NCBI GenBank assembly: GCA_914767715.1
Contig: OU612069.1
Span: forward strand, 3,660,001 to 3,724,000
Length of the DNA stretch: 64,000 bases
Direction of reading: 5' to 3'
Origin: Membranipora membranacea
Lineage: Eukaryota > Bryozoa > Gymnolaemata > Cheilostomatida > Membraniporidae
Part shown: piece after piece, positions 1-11,429 of the stretch
Numbering within the stretch: position 1 is the stretch's first letter
How the letters are laid out: every line of letters starts with the position of its first letter
Notes under the pieces: generated by a model
Told to the model about the DNA's origin: nothing
The model's database searches: none
Seen by the model: only the letters and a program-made list of their open reading frames with translations
Position numbers and translations under genes: made by a program

Positions 1-480
1 AAACGATCTGACCAATAGTTAACCAATCAGCATTCTTCTTCTCCAACCAGTCGATGCAATGCTTATTATTATGGCAGACATAAATGTATCATAATGTTTT
101 GTTTTGAAGAAGTAAGTAGGACAGCTGTGGGCTGTGGTCAGGTCTGTGCAGGGTGGTGGGAGGGCATTAGCATGTAACCCATAGTGTGCACATTTCTTGA
201 TCATTATATTGCCTGGGCGGCTAGATATTGTGGTTAAATGACAGTGGGCATGCTGGTGTGATATGGCTAAAATCTGTGTTTTGTTTCCTAAATTAATCCA
301 GGCCTGTTCACCAACAAGCCACGTGGTTACAATATGCAACCTTACGGCAGGCATGCTGTAAAGCTCGTAGCATAGCACATAGCATAGCATATTTTTAGCT
401 TAATAGGTTCACTAAGATATCCTTCTGTTTATTTGATGGTATTATCAGTGAGATCGCCGGAAAGCTATCACAATCTTACC
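1..480. other. Unassigned flank, no recognised gene
   Basis: No recognisable coding similarity on either strand. The stretch ends in a T-rich tract and a plausible splice acceptor (tttcag near 510) just ahead of the transposase remnant, so it may be intron or 5' sequence of that element. Confidence 0.3.
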
Positions 481-514
481 ATCATAACATTTCTTCAAAT
501 TTATTTCAGCTGGT

Positions 515-1602
515 GTGATAGAACTAGGAAAGACGGAAGAGGTACTCTCCGATAGTCAGATAACTGCATCATTATCTTCAGATACTCATACAGATACCCA
601 TACAGATATCCATACACAAACACCTCCAACTATCAGGGACAGTGAAGATATATATACTGATGAGAAATCTACTCAACAATCCAGTCCACCACTCTGCCAT
701 GCGATGATGAATGATGAGATGGTAGCATATTATACCGGTCTAGAAGGCAAAGCTAAGTTTGACCTTGTTTTGAACTCACTAGGTCCCGCTGCCTATCACC
801 TTAACTATCGTAATGGTGAGGTGCCGAATATGACTGTCAAACACCAACTGCTCATCACTCTGATAAACTGCGTCTTGATAAACCTAGCGTTGAGATTTAT
901 ATCCTGTTTGGAATCAACAAGCATGTTGTCAGCAGTGATTTTTATACATGGATAAACTTTATGTTCTTACAATGTAAAGAAGTAGATTATTGGCCAGATC
1001 AGGCCATAGTTAGATTCTATGCCCCTACTGGATTTAAACAGTCATATCCTAATACACGGCTGATTGTTGATGGAACTGAGTGCCCCATAGACAAGCCAGA
1101 GAAGGCACCAGCTCAACAGGTGACCTTCTCCAGCTATAGAAATCGTAATACTGCCAAAGTACTGGTTGGTGCCACTCCTGGTGGACTAGTGTCATATGTT
1201 TCCCCAGCATATGGAGGGTCTGCCTCTGACCGAGTCATTGTTGAGAGGTCAAATCTGATGACGGCCTGCACTCCTGGAGACAAAATAATGTCAGACAAAG
1301 GATTCAATGTGGAAGACCTGTTCATCCCGCACCACATACATGTGAACATACCGACCTTCTTCTAGAAAAAAAATTGAATGGACTCAACAACTGTGAGAAA
1401 AGACCGTAAGATTGCGTCCAAGCGGGTCCACATAGAACGTATCATTGGGCTAGCAAGGACTTATGCTACACTGCGTCACCCAATGTGTCACCTTCTGGCT
1501 GCCCTCTCATCAGAGATTATATCTGTTATATTTTGGCTGTGTAACTTCCGAAGTTGCATAGTACCAAAGCATGCAGAGTTACTTTTACAACTCTTTTTAT
1601 AA
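515..1602 (+). pseudogene. DDE transposase pseudogene (HTH_Tnp_4 + DDE_Tnp_4 type, ISL2EU/Harbinger-like)
   Basis: Encoded a cut-and-paste DNA transposase. The N-terminal part (about 730-960) has the helix-turn-helix signature of this family, with YYTGL, then a run ending in QLLITLI and, after a frame change, KLRLDKPS. The catalytic core follows: first Asp in IVDGTE (about 1068), second Asp in MSDKGF (about 1291), and Glu in HIERIIG (about 1432). The copy is dead: a frameshift near 860 separates the HTH from the core, and two in-frame stops (1363-1365 and 1375-1377) lie between the second Asp and the Glu. A short THT-rich repeat near 580-630 lies upstream. A splice acceptor just before 512 suggests that an N-terminal exon has been lost or lies outside what I can recognise. 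I see no terminal inverted repeats. The exact superfamily is an inference; the DDE_Tnp_4 fold assignment is strong. Confidence 0.85.
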
Positions 1603-2480
1603 TATACTACTCACTGTATTGTGCTAGTTAATACTACCTCAAATATTGTGCACATTTTAATCCATGTACCAGTGCAATCAAAATTTGTCTACCTCTACCA
1701 ACATAGATTTATATGCACAATTTTTGTCGACAGCCTCGATTAACTCCTTTTCTTTTTAAGACTAAAGTATCAGTTGTCTTTACAGCTGAAAATATTTTAT
1801 TACATCGTCAATGGTATTTTACAGGATTAGAATAAATACAGGTTGAGTCTATGTAAAAATAATGATTTTTTTTATCACATGTATCTAAATAATTTTGAAG
1901 TGTTCTTCGTTAAGTGCCAACCATTACCTACAATCATTTTTGTGATCGCACCTATATCTAAGGTGTCATAATATCTCTTGGCTGTTTGACGCAGCAGTCC
2001 GTGTATATTTCAGTTTCAGTGTATACTTAGTACGGTAACCTATATATTTTTACCACACTTTGTATAGTTTTGAAGACATCCTGAGTGATGCAACAGTCTG
2101 TGTGTATTTCCAAAAAGATCTATTGCTGTATTTATCACTTTTTCAAACATAATAATCTAGTAAACATCGGGAACAATCTGTCACAAATGATGAAGAGACA
2201 ATTGCTGAATGATAGCATATAAGCATAAAGAGAGTGGTAAGATTTTAGGCATACTACTTGATAAAACAAGCTTGTGTGAGCAGCTGGCACAAAATAATCA
2301 GTAAAAGAATACTGGAACCGCACTATTAGTTATATCTGTGGAATAGGATGTACAGATAGTTTGGAGTTGTCTTCTTATAAACAGCACACTTTATTGACCT
2401 TGACATTTTAACCTGGAATTTCCACCCACTGTGTGCTGTTGAAAAGCAAACTGAAAAAAAGTTTACTTTGGGGTCTTTGT
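1603..2480. other. Intergenic, no gene seen
   Basis: AT-rich sequence without convincing coding potential or repeats. It may include the 3' non-coding part of the transposase element. Confidence 0.4.
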
Positions 2481-2494
2481 CAGTTAATCAGCAG

Positions 2495-2745
2495 AACTCA
2501 GGCGCGCCCAGGTGCATGAGACATCATCAGTGGTACCCACAACGCCCAGCAACGCCAAACAACGCCAGTATGCAGTCCAGCGTTGCATATACAGTGGTAG
2601 GTGAAGTTGTACACAACAAAAGGTACAACGTCTGACACAACAAAGGCAGCGTTGTGCCAGGCGTTGTAGCATGCATGGAATATGGCGTAGAAGCAGGCGT
2701 GCATGTGGCCGCATGTGGCGTGGTTGGTGGTGTAAGATGACCACT
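2495..2745. repeat. AACGCC/GGCGTT motif-rich segment
   Basis: A GC-richer stretch with many close copies of the words caacgcc and ggcgttg in both orientations. It lies exactly at the 3' truncation point of the neighbouring minus-strand LINE. It has no clean unit length, so it is a degenerate simple repeat or the edge of an unrecognised element. Confidence 0.5.
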
Positions 2746-3399
2746 TTCCCATTTTGTATATAATTACTTGCTCCAGTAGTTTGCCGAGATGGAATAATAG
2801 ACTGATCGGCCGATAATCCTTGTATTTAGATGGTGTTTTATTCTTAGGGATTGGTGCTACTTGCGCCTTTTTCCAAAAATCAGGGAAAGAGTTGGTATCC
2901 AGGGCACAGTTAATAATGTTATGTAGTAGAATAACTATATCTTCTATGCCTTCCTTAGATATCCATGTAGGGAAGTCTTCATTTGATGTAGCTTTTGAAG
3001 TATCTAGTTTTTTCATGAGGAATTTGACTTCCCCTAAACTTACATGGTCTAGCTTGTAGGTGTTAGCAGTTACAAGTGCAGAGTTCGAGGTAGCTCGTGT
3101 TCCCCCGACTTCTACATAGTAAGATTTGAGATTATCACAGAAAGTGTGATTAGATAGTTTGGTGTCGTCAATGAACACATGTGGTGATGATTGTTGTTGT
3201 CCAGCTTTGTCAGCTCCTTTATAGTTTCCCTCCAGGCTTTAGTGTTTTGATTTTTGTTGAGGGTTTCACTGAAACATTTTCTTTTATTTTGTGTGAGGAG
3301 TCGTTGACAGATTGTTCTCAGCAGTTTGTGTGATGGGCAGCCTTTACGGTATGCCTTATTTTTGGCACATATTACTTCATTGAGTGTGTCGCTCATCAA
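2746..3399 (-). pseudogene. LINE A linker and N-terminal RT remnant
   Basis: Linker (3112-3399, with an SDTLNEVICAKNKAYR start) followed in another frame by the RT N-terminus (LDTSKATSNEDFPTWISK, then FWKKAQVAPIPK and YKDYRPISLL). The sequence stops before the RT palm, so no YADD motif is present. At about 2750 the coding similarity ends and motif-rich non-coding sequence begins. Confidence 0.8.
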
Positions 3400-3438
3400 G
3401 GGAGATTTGTCAAAACGAACTTTGGTGGTTTTTATAGA

Positions 3439-4255
3439 TCAGTGTTTGTAAAGAATATTAGATATTGTTGTGGTCATTAAATGAACTTTGGTGTTTATAT
3501 CCTTGGCAATTAGTACTGAGGACCAAGACTGTTCAGCTAATTCTTTCAGAACCAAAAGTTTGCGAGGGAGGGTGACAAGTCTCTTTTGTCTTTTGACATA
3601 TCGCCTTGGTAGATTCCCTTCTCCCCGCAGCAGGATGCAACAGTGGTCATTGTTAGTGATCGGGGCAAGTTTGTCACAGTATTTGTCTAATGGTATGTCA
3701 GTCAGAAGGAGGTCTAACATGGCATCTCCACGGGTGTTAAAATCAACTACATTTGATAGCCCAAATTGAATAGTGAGTTCATCTATTGGCAATCTATTGA
3801 AATCACCACAGATTAGGAGTTGTGCATTCGCATTTCGTTTGGATAGTTTGAGGATGGTTGATTGGATATATTCTAGTGTTGTCTCTTGTTCTGCACCAGG
3901 AGGATGGTAAATGCTGCATACAATATATGGCTTATGATGTCCTACACTTCTCAAGACCCAGAGTGCTGATACATTTTTGGTTGAGTGAGAGGCTATGACT
4001 TTGGTTGTAAAGCTCTGATTGACGAAGATAGCAACACCTCCACCAATGTGATTTTTACAGTTGCAGTAATAGCTATTGAATCCATCAATGCTTGTAGATT
4101 GTTCTTTGATATCATCAATCCAAGTTGCTGTCAGTCAGATTATATCAGGTTTGTGGGTGTGTGCGTAAAGAGTTAATTCATCAAGTTTCCAGTTGTTTAG
4201 TGACCTGCAGTTTGTGTATTGAATGACAGGATGGCTCTTTGATGGCTTCATAGGG
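3439..4255 (-). pseudogene. LINE A APE-type endonuclease remnant
   Basis: Endonuclease/exonuclease/phosphatase-fold domain that nicks target DNA in target-primed reverse transcription. The part at 3439-3954 is open and shows CSIYHPPG, the CGDFNRL motif and a degenerate SDH-like region (NNDHC). The N-terminal part (3955-4255) is broken by frameshifts and stops, including one directly before the TATWI motif. The usual catalytic glutamate of the ETW motif is alanine here, as in element B. Confidence 0.8.
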
Positions 4256-4302
4256 AGTGGACAGTCATTAAGAGAATTATTATTGGAGTTATGATCTTTT
4301 AG

Positions 4303-4925
4303 TCATAGGGAACTTGTGGATGGTGAGCTAGTTTCATGGTTAGCCCTATTGAAGACATTATTATATAACTTCATATACACTGGACACTGACTAGAGGAGG
4401 AACGGTGGTTTCCTTTACAATTTACACATTTTGTTATCTCTTGACAATTCTCACCGTGATAAGTTTCGCCACAGTTGTGACATTTCTTGGTTTTTGGACA
4501 TGATGATGCAGTATGTTTGAATTGATGGCAATTGTAGCATCTTACTACAGCAGACTGGTTGAAGATATCAACAGTGAATGTTAGACCTTGTGATCTTATC
4601 CTATCTTTTATAGCTTTGGTAAGGAGACCATGGTCACCAAAATTGACCTTGACTGCTCTGGTTGGCTTATTACCCTTTTGAATTCTTTGCACTGCTGCTT
4701 TACCGAATCCTCCATCTACAAGGTCATTACAGAGTGTTTCATCAGAAATAAAGAGTGGTACCCCTTTGATGACTCCAATTGATTTGGGTACATTAACGCC
4801 TTGTGGTATTACTCTCCTAACCGATGACTTAACAAACAGTTCAGAGGACCATTTGGTGAGTGCAGAATCAACCATCCGTGTGTCTGTCAACTGAACGCAA
4901 AACTTTTTGAAGCACTTCCCAAGCT
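4303..4925 (-). pseudogene. LINE A ORF1 (gag-like) C-terminal fragment
   Basis: The C-terminal ~205 residues of a gag-like nucleic-acid-binding protein. Three cysteine knuckles are visible: CYNC..H....C (CX2CX4HX4C), CHNC....H...C (CX2CX4HX3C) and CVNC...H......C. Such knuckles bind the element's RNA in the ribonucleoprotein. The fragment is open to its stop at 4303 but lacks the N-terminus. The matching protein in element B (13,400-14,244) differs at only a few positions. Confidence 0.85.
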
Positions 4926-6286
4926 GGATCTCAAAGAATAACAACTACATTCTATGTGAGCCTATAACGTACATTATCAACGCAATACTCTCCTGTGGTA
5001 TTTATCCAGCAATGTGGAAGAAAGCAGAAGTGATCCCTTTGAACAAAGTGAAGCATCCCACACAGTTTAAGGATATGCGCCCTATCAGTCTTCTCTACCA
5101 TCTTGGGAAAATAACTGAAAAGGTCATATCCTCACACCTTAGATCTGACATGCCACCGATGCCTGAACAGTTTGCCTATACACCATCCCTGGGCACCACA
5201 GACGCATTGGTGAAGCTCACAACCGACACAATAAACGCGTTAGACGGTAAGGATTCAGTTGCCACTCAAGCCCTTGTGCTAGATTTCTCCAAGGCATTCG
5301 ATCGAATGCAGCCGGAGATCGCAGTAGAAAAGATGCTCAAGCTCAACATCAATCCCTGCACAATCAGACTCGTGCAAAGCTTTCTCTCTGACAGGTTCCA
5401 GTTCGTAAAGTATCGGTGTCATACGTCGCAGTATCTTCCTAGCCACATCGGCGTCCCACAAGGCACAATCCTCGGACCGATCCTGTGGAATTTATTCATT
5501 CACGATCTAATGCCTGATGCAGAACACATCAAGTATGCGGATGACACCACAATTTACCATCACCTATCTAGAGCTAGTACTGTCATCACTGAATCTACTG
5601 CTCACAAAGCAACAATATCCCTGTCGCATAATCCACTACAGGAAGCAGCCAACTATTCTGCTAACTGGTGCGACAAAAACCATATGCTTCTAAATGCCTC
5701 CAAGTCGAATGTTATCACATTCACTCTTCGGAAGACCATAAGCTCTGATCAAATTATCATCAATGATTCTGTAGTTGAAGAACACCAGACCACTAAGCTT
5801 CTCGGTGTTACATTTGATCAACATTTGCATTTAAGTAAGCACGTGGAGACAATCATTGACAAATGCAGACCAGCTTTCCATGCCATCACTAAACTGCGGA
5901 GAGCTGGAGTGAATAATGACAGTTTGTATACTATCTACAAGTCACGCATTGTTCCTCTATTGACATATGCCGCACCTGCATGGTACCCAAATATATCTCT
6001 GAACGATCAAGAGAAACTTGAAAAGTATCAGCGGCTCTGTCTATGTATCATGTTGCCTAATATCGATGGCAGCGAAAACAGACAAATAGTTACTGGCCTT
6101 GATGGTATCAATGTTGTGCTAGAACGTATTTGCCGTGGCTACGTTAATAGAGTCAAGACTGAGCCATACCACCTGCTCCACAAATACACAAACACTCACC
6201 GAGTTTCTGCACACAGCGGCAGATATATTCAGGCAAAAACCCGCACAGCCCTACTATCAAAAAGCCTTTTCTATAGGTTTTTCTAG
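4908..6286 (+). CDS. Reverse transcriptase of 5'-truncated LINE C
   Basis: A long uninterrupted frame (about 459 codons) covering most of a non-LTR reverse transcriptase. RT motifs are intact: FPSWISK at the start, FKDMRPISLLYHLGK, LVLDFSKAFDRM (first catalytic Asp), GVPQGTILGP, and KYADDTTIY (the catalytic DD pair). The thumb-like C-terminal region follows (KLLGVTFDQ, then TYAAPAWYP). The endonuclease and ORF1 are absent, so this is a 5'-truncated insertion with no start of its own; the first ATG at 4907 is fortuitous. It is related to element F at 57,440 (same clade, clearly diverged). The 3' flank ends near a tagatagata run at about 6381. The open frame suggests a fairly recent insertion. 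Confidence 0.85.
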
Positions 6287-6462
6287 TTAAAGTGTCATAC
6301 TTTCTTTCTTTTACCTGACCAGACTATTTTTTATATTTTGCCTGTATGTAATTCATGAAATACGAATAATGTCATCATGATAGATAGATAATTACTTTTA
6401 GTTTTCGCTCCTTTTTCTATTAACATGATCTTATTTGCTCCGGCATTGATTGGTTATTAAAG

Positions 6463-7530
6463 TGCATACATAACATAACATAACATAATGGAGTTGCGAC
6501 ATGTTTTGGATATATGGCCAAATAATGTACATAGAAGATAAATAAAAACACATTCAATAAAAGTATAGTAACATCGCATTCTGATTGGTTTAGAAATACC
6601 AAGAGAGGACAACTTCTTCAAAATAAACAGGCGCTTACGAGCTTTCTTGATTACTGCCTCAGAATGTGCCTTAAAGCTCAACTTGTGGTCAACAGTGGTA
6701 CCTAAATATACAAATGACTCGACCTGCTCAACTACTGTTCCATTGATTACCAGGGAATCACATGCACGGTTGTCTCTCATGTTGGTAAATATGAGTTCTT
6801 TAGTCTTAGAGACATTGAGGAGCAGATCTTGCGAGCTAAACCAGCTGGTTAGACATTCTGCTGCAGCAGGTAATGTAGATGGTATATTAGGATAGCATAG
6901 CTCTAGTAAGATTGTATCATCTGCATATTTGATAAGGTGATAGTTACCCATCGATGGTACCGGCATATCCTGTACATAAATTAAGAACAGGATTGGGCTC
7001 CATACACAGCCCTGGGGCGAGCCTGTTGAATATGTCTTAACGAGAGATTTGGCTTCTTTTGTAGCCACCCACTGCTTACGATTCACCAGGAAGCTATGTA
7101 TCAGGTTCAGCATGTTGTTGTGTATTGAAGCGGACTTCAGCTTGTGTACGAGAAGTGTAGGGCTTATGGTATTAAATGCGCTAGTAAAGTCCACAAAGAG
7201 GCAGTGTGCATAGTTCTTAGAATTTGCATCGAGGTGCTCTGTAACCATATCTAAGAGGACAGTGAGTGCATCTTCTGTTGAGCGATGCTCTCTGTAGGCA
7301 AACTGACTGTCATCTGTCAAACATTTGGTAAGTAGTGGCTTCGTCACTCGCTCAAAGGTCGTAGAGAGGACTGATGTAAGGGCTATTGGTCGATAGTCCT
7401 TGGCCACATTTGCAGTGTTTGACTTTGGGATTGGCTTGATAACAGCATTTTTCCATACATCTGGATATTTACCCTCCTTGATACAGCTGTTGCGTATGTG
7501 ACCAACTACCATTGAAAAGAATAGCTTCAC
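6463..7530 (-). pseudogene. Reverse transcriptase of truncated LINE D
   Basis: Minus-strand RT of about 330 residues. Visible motifs are DVWKNAVIKPIPK, AKDYRPIALTSV, CLFVDFTSAFNT (first Asp), GSPQGCVWSPILF and IKYADDTILL. The C-terminus then becomes abnormal after FIECVFIY and the frame runs into a tail of tandem TTATG units (on the plus strand taacataacataaca at about 6470-6487), the likely 3' end of the element. The 5' end is lost near 7530. It is a different subfamily from C and F, and lies tail to tail with C. Confidence 0.85.
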
Positions 7531-8095
7531 TGATCTTTGAATGTCACTTGGTTATAACAATGACTCAACGGAGCATGCTTTGTAATCATTCAAAACTACA
7601 TACAACACCTGATCAATTGCAACTCTGATCATGGCGGTTTTTTTATATGTACAGGACAGAAGATCCTTGTACAGTTGTGGTGATAGCTGATTAAATATTA
7701 CCACACAAAAGCAATCATATTAGTGGACTATCTACAGCTATCCCCAAATTAGCCGGATATCAATACCATGTAGTTATGTCGAGACCATCACGCTAGTGAG
7801 ACATAGCAAAGCTGGCCATTATAAAAAAATATTTCAATGATTATGTTGAGACGGAGCAGAATTTATTTTGCCAACATGTAAACTAGCTTAGCAAAAAAGT
7901 TATATATGTAAGTACCAAAGGTAGACAAAGATTTTAAAATCACTTGCATTTAAAGAACTCGAAAGAAATCGAACAATAGCAAAACAATCAACTCAACTGG
8001 AATGTTGTACACAATTTTATACACAAACTTTCGTCTAGATTATGCGTCACACAAGCGGAAAGATTTGTGTGCGTCAGATTAGGCTACGTAATTGC
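7531..8095. other. Intergenic, no gene seen
   Basis: AT-rich sequence between LINE D and LINE E. No coding or repeat structure was recognised. Confidence 0.4.
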
Positions 8096-8099
8096 CTTC

Positions 8100-9437
8100 G
8101 TTTTATCATTCATGCAGTACTGGAAATCGGCCATTATCAAACCCCTACCCAAAGTGAAGAATCCCGATCAACTTAAACAATACAGACCATTAGCGCTCAC
8201 CAGTTGCCTGTGCAAAATGATGGAGAGACTTGTTAAACATTACATTATTACTCATACAGCTATAGACCACCTTCAGTTTGCTTATCGTGCAAACTGCTCA
8301 ACTCAAGATGCCCTTTTATGCCTCACTACTACCATCACAGATTTCATTGACAAGAAAGCTTCAAATTATGCCAGGTGTCTGTTCCTTGAATTTTCTTCTG
8401 CATTCAACACAATACATGTTCCAGACTTAATCTCGCAACTATCACATCTCGACTCCAATGTCACTGAATGGATATACAGCTTCCTAAAGAATCGCACCCA
8501 AAGAACAATAGTAGATGGCAATATCTCAAAACCCATAATAAACAACACTGGCACTCCCCAGGTGCTGTTTATCTCCACTTTTGTTTTCAATATATAGCAA
8601 TAGGATTACCTCAGACTTGAGTAATATTACTGTCATTATATACGCAGCCGACACCTGTATAATTGGATGCATATCAAATCAATCAGATCTTAGTGCCTAT
8701 CTTGATGAGATTAGTAGAATTTCAAAGCAATGTTGTGATTTAAACCTATTGTTGAACGCCTCCAAGACTCAAGAAATGATGTTTTCTACTCAGCTTGTTA
8801 GGCCCATGACCCCTACTCTTATCCTTAACGGCACGGAAGTTGATTTTTGTGACAAAGTAAAATACCTTGGTGTTACTGTTGACGATAAACTCCGCTATCA
8901 TGATCATGTGCAATCCATAGTGACTACTGCATCTCAACGCATGTATATTGTGAAACATTTTGTATACTATAGCTCAAAGCCCCTTTCTCATATGTTATTC
9001 AAGAGTTTTATTGTATCCCTCATCACTTACTGTCTCCCCATACTTTTTACAAGCATCCATGCAAGCGACAAGAAGTCCTTACGCAAAATATTTTAAGATG
9101 CCGCCAAGTAAGGGATTGAGTACCCCGATATAGATGCTCTGGTGGCCAACCAGATCAAAACACATGGACCACGGTACATACACGATGAAGAGCACTTTAT
9201 CAATTACTTTCTAACTAAATGCCCCTCAGGTCGCTACAGCACCTTTAAATATCGGGGTACATGGGGTAGAGACAGCTTTTTAAGACATCTCATAAATACA
9301 CTTAATAATTTACTTTTCTAAAAAACTTTTTATACAACAGAGATCTGATTTTTTCCATGTTTTTCTTTCTTGTCAGTATTAACAACGTATTTCGTGACAA
9401 ATTTATGTCTTTGATAGTAATAAATCCATCCATCCAT
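8100..9437 (+). pseudogene. LINE E, degenerate reverse transcriptase
   Basis: RT remnant of the same general group as D. The first block (8112-8560) has WKSAIIKPLPK, KQYRPLALTSC, and CLFLEFSSAFNT, where the expected Asp of the VDFSSAFNT motif is Glu. After GTPQ the frame is lost in a short damaged stretch (8560-8600). A second frame continues (8600-9096) with IIYAADTCI in place of YADD, then LLLNASKTQEM and KYLGVTVDDKL. A stop at about 9094 is followed by recognisable C-terminal residues to about 9320. A short atccatccatcc run at 9423-9436 looks like the 3' tail. Both catalytic sites are altered, so the protein is dead. Confidence 0.85.
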
Positions 9438-9654
9438 GTTGATAGCTTTATACTGTATAGTGGATTTTCTGTGTCCATGATGCTCTTGATGTGTTTGTTA
9501 GTTTATCAGTGAGCACTGAGGCCTGAGCTAGTAGTAATTTTGGCTTGCTCTGATTTTTTGAAGTTTTTAGTTTCAATAGAATTTACATTTTTAAGGTAGA
9601 TAGGCAAGTAGTTTGATGAATGAACCATGTCCGCTGCCAACGATAAGGCATTAT

Positions 9655-10022
9655 ATTCATTTTACCTGATCTCTTTGCCCATCTTATTGCCCTTTTGCAT
9701 ACTTAAGTGTTGTATCCTTATCCTGTTTTATAACTCGTAACTCTCGGTTTAAATTACTCTTAATACTCAGTCACTTTTCTCATATTTCCTACATATAGAC
9801 CTATGCCTAAGTTTTTTTCGTTTTACCTGATATCTTCTTCATCTTATTATCATTTTGCTTACTTATATGCACTTTATTATCTTGTTCTGTCATATTTTGT
9901 TACTTGTAACTCTCAATTTTTATGTTACTCTTATTACAATTTCACTTTTCTTGTAAATCACATGCATGTACCTACGCCTAAGCTCTTTTTCAACTCAGTT
10001 GTGAATAGAAATAAAAAATAAG
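9655..10022 (+). repeat. Two tandem ~170-bp units ending in an A-rich tail (LINE 3' UTR-like)
   Basis: Two pyrimidine-rich units (about 9655-9820 and 9826-9985) share ttttacctgat, cttgttctg/cctgtttta, gtaactctc and acctacgcctaag/cctatgcctaag blocks in the same order. The second unit is followed by an A-rich end (gaaataaaaaataagaaaa). This is most like the 3' UTR and tail of a 5'-truncated retrotransposon; no coding sequence remains. Confidence 0.5.
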
Positions 10023-11429
10023 AAAATATTTGGGTTTATTTCTTCATCGGAAGTATCATTGAAGTTTTGGTGTTATAAGTGAGACTGATATTTTGAAAAT
10101 AATCAATTTGAATCGTCATAAATTGGCAAAGTAACGCTGCTAATCAGTATGATCATCTTTAAAGCCTCACTCTCGTTATTGTAACAACTATTTGACGATA
10201 GCATAGCATTAGCATTTTTTTAATGAATAGGCCTGCTAGGCCTGCAAACCATTTGTTATTGTTACATTGATACAAATACTAGATTCTTTTAATCAATTTA
10301 TGACCCTGACTTGATCATAATTTTGACAACTTCTTAGTTCCCTATTTAACGACTGCCTACAGTTTGAATTCGATCAAATTAACTACTGTATTTTCCTGTG
10401 TGTAAGTAGCTGTTTTGATGCCCAAACACATAGCAGCATAACGGCACCGTAGGACGAGCTGATGGCACTTCTTATTACCCTAGTAGACTATCCTGGAACG
10501 AAAAAAGCCTGACCACAACTGTAACGCTGATGCCAATGGTACTCCAAATATTGATCTCAAAATTGAATTGACCTCTTCAAAATTGGGAGTTGCCTTTCAT
10601 CATTTAAAATAGGATATGCGGGAGAAGTTTCTTTCGTTGCACTTCATGAAATACAATGTTTTATTGGCTGTTATGTTGATGTCATTTGAAGCGTCTCACA
10701 AGAAATGATTGATTGCTTGAAAAAATCAACACCCAAGCCTGCAAAAAAGGAAACACGAACCTACCAAGATTGGCTCGGACTACTTTCAAAATATTGGCAT
10801 GACATCATCAGTTTCTGTACTTGTAATTAAAGCCTCAAAGGATTTCCTGAAGGTAGGATTTATGTTTCAATTGATTTTCGCTTTTTTGACCCGAAGCATT
10901 TTCATGATGTATGACTAACTAACAATTGAGTTACAGCGTCTTGCATACTCACCCTGTTATTTATTCAAACTGATATCAGGGTCCGCCTGTTGAGTAGGAA
11001 GTGGGCCCTTCGGTAGGCAAGTGTTGAATGCGCTCGTTCGCTGGCCCTCCCTCATTCCGCCCACAAACTAAGTGCATATTAGCATAGGTATTGAAACTTT
11101 GACCTTAAGGAAACTCTTGCTGCCCACTCTTCTTGATTCTAGCCAACATTCGTGTTATTTAATTTTCCACACACACAAGCTATCAATGTACAAATGATTA
11201 TGCTGCGTCACCAACAATAAGGAGCAATTTCAGAGCCAAAATATTATCTTAATGTTTTGAGTTAAGTTCCATCGTTTACAATGCTGCGTCTGTATCATTG
11301 CAGATCTCTTCGGATGTTGATAGCAGTTCTCAACTAATCACTGAGTTCTGGTCTCTTATTCATTCTAAGCAGTTCAGATTTAGATCATTATGCATGATCA
11401 AAAAATAGCCGCAGCATGAATGTTTGATA

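Larger units (their letters stand above)
2746..4925 (-). mobile_element. Non-LTR retrotransposon A, truncated at both ends
   Basis: Reading on the minus strand, the element has the end of ORF1 (zinc knuckles), an APE-type endonuclease, the endonuclease-RT linker and the first part of the RT. It is a close relative of element B at 12,775-16,773: long stretches match with only scattered substitutions. It is cut at its 5' side inside ORF1 (about 4925) and at its 3' side inside the RT fingers (about 2746), before the catalytic Asp motifs. It keeps a linker segment of about 280 bp (around 3085-3362) that is missing from element B. The Jockey/CR1-like group is inferred from the zinc-knuckle ORF1 plus APE and RT order. 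Confidence 0.85.

Noticed and set aside
19-390. Minus-strand 123-codon open frame as a gene
   Set aside because: No recognisable motif or splicing context; it could be part of the flanking transposon, but nothing supports it.
4890-4930. Twin-primed inversion of a single LINE
   Set aside because: The two sides belong to different subfamilies with non-overlapping consensus regions, so they are not halves of one RNA.
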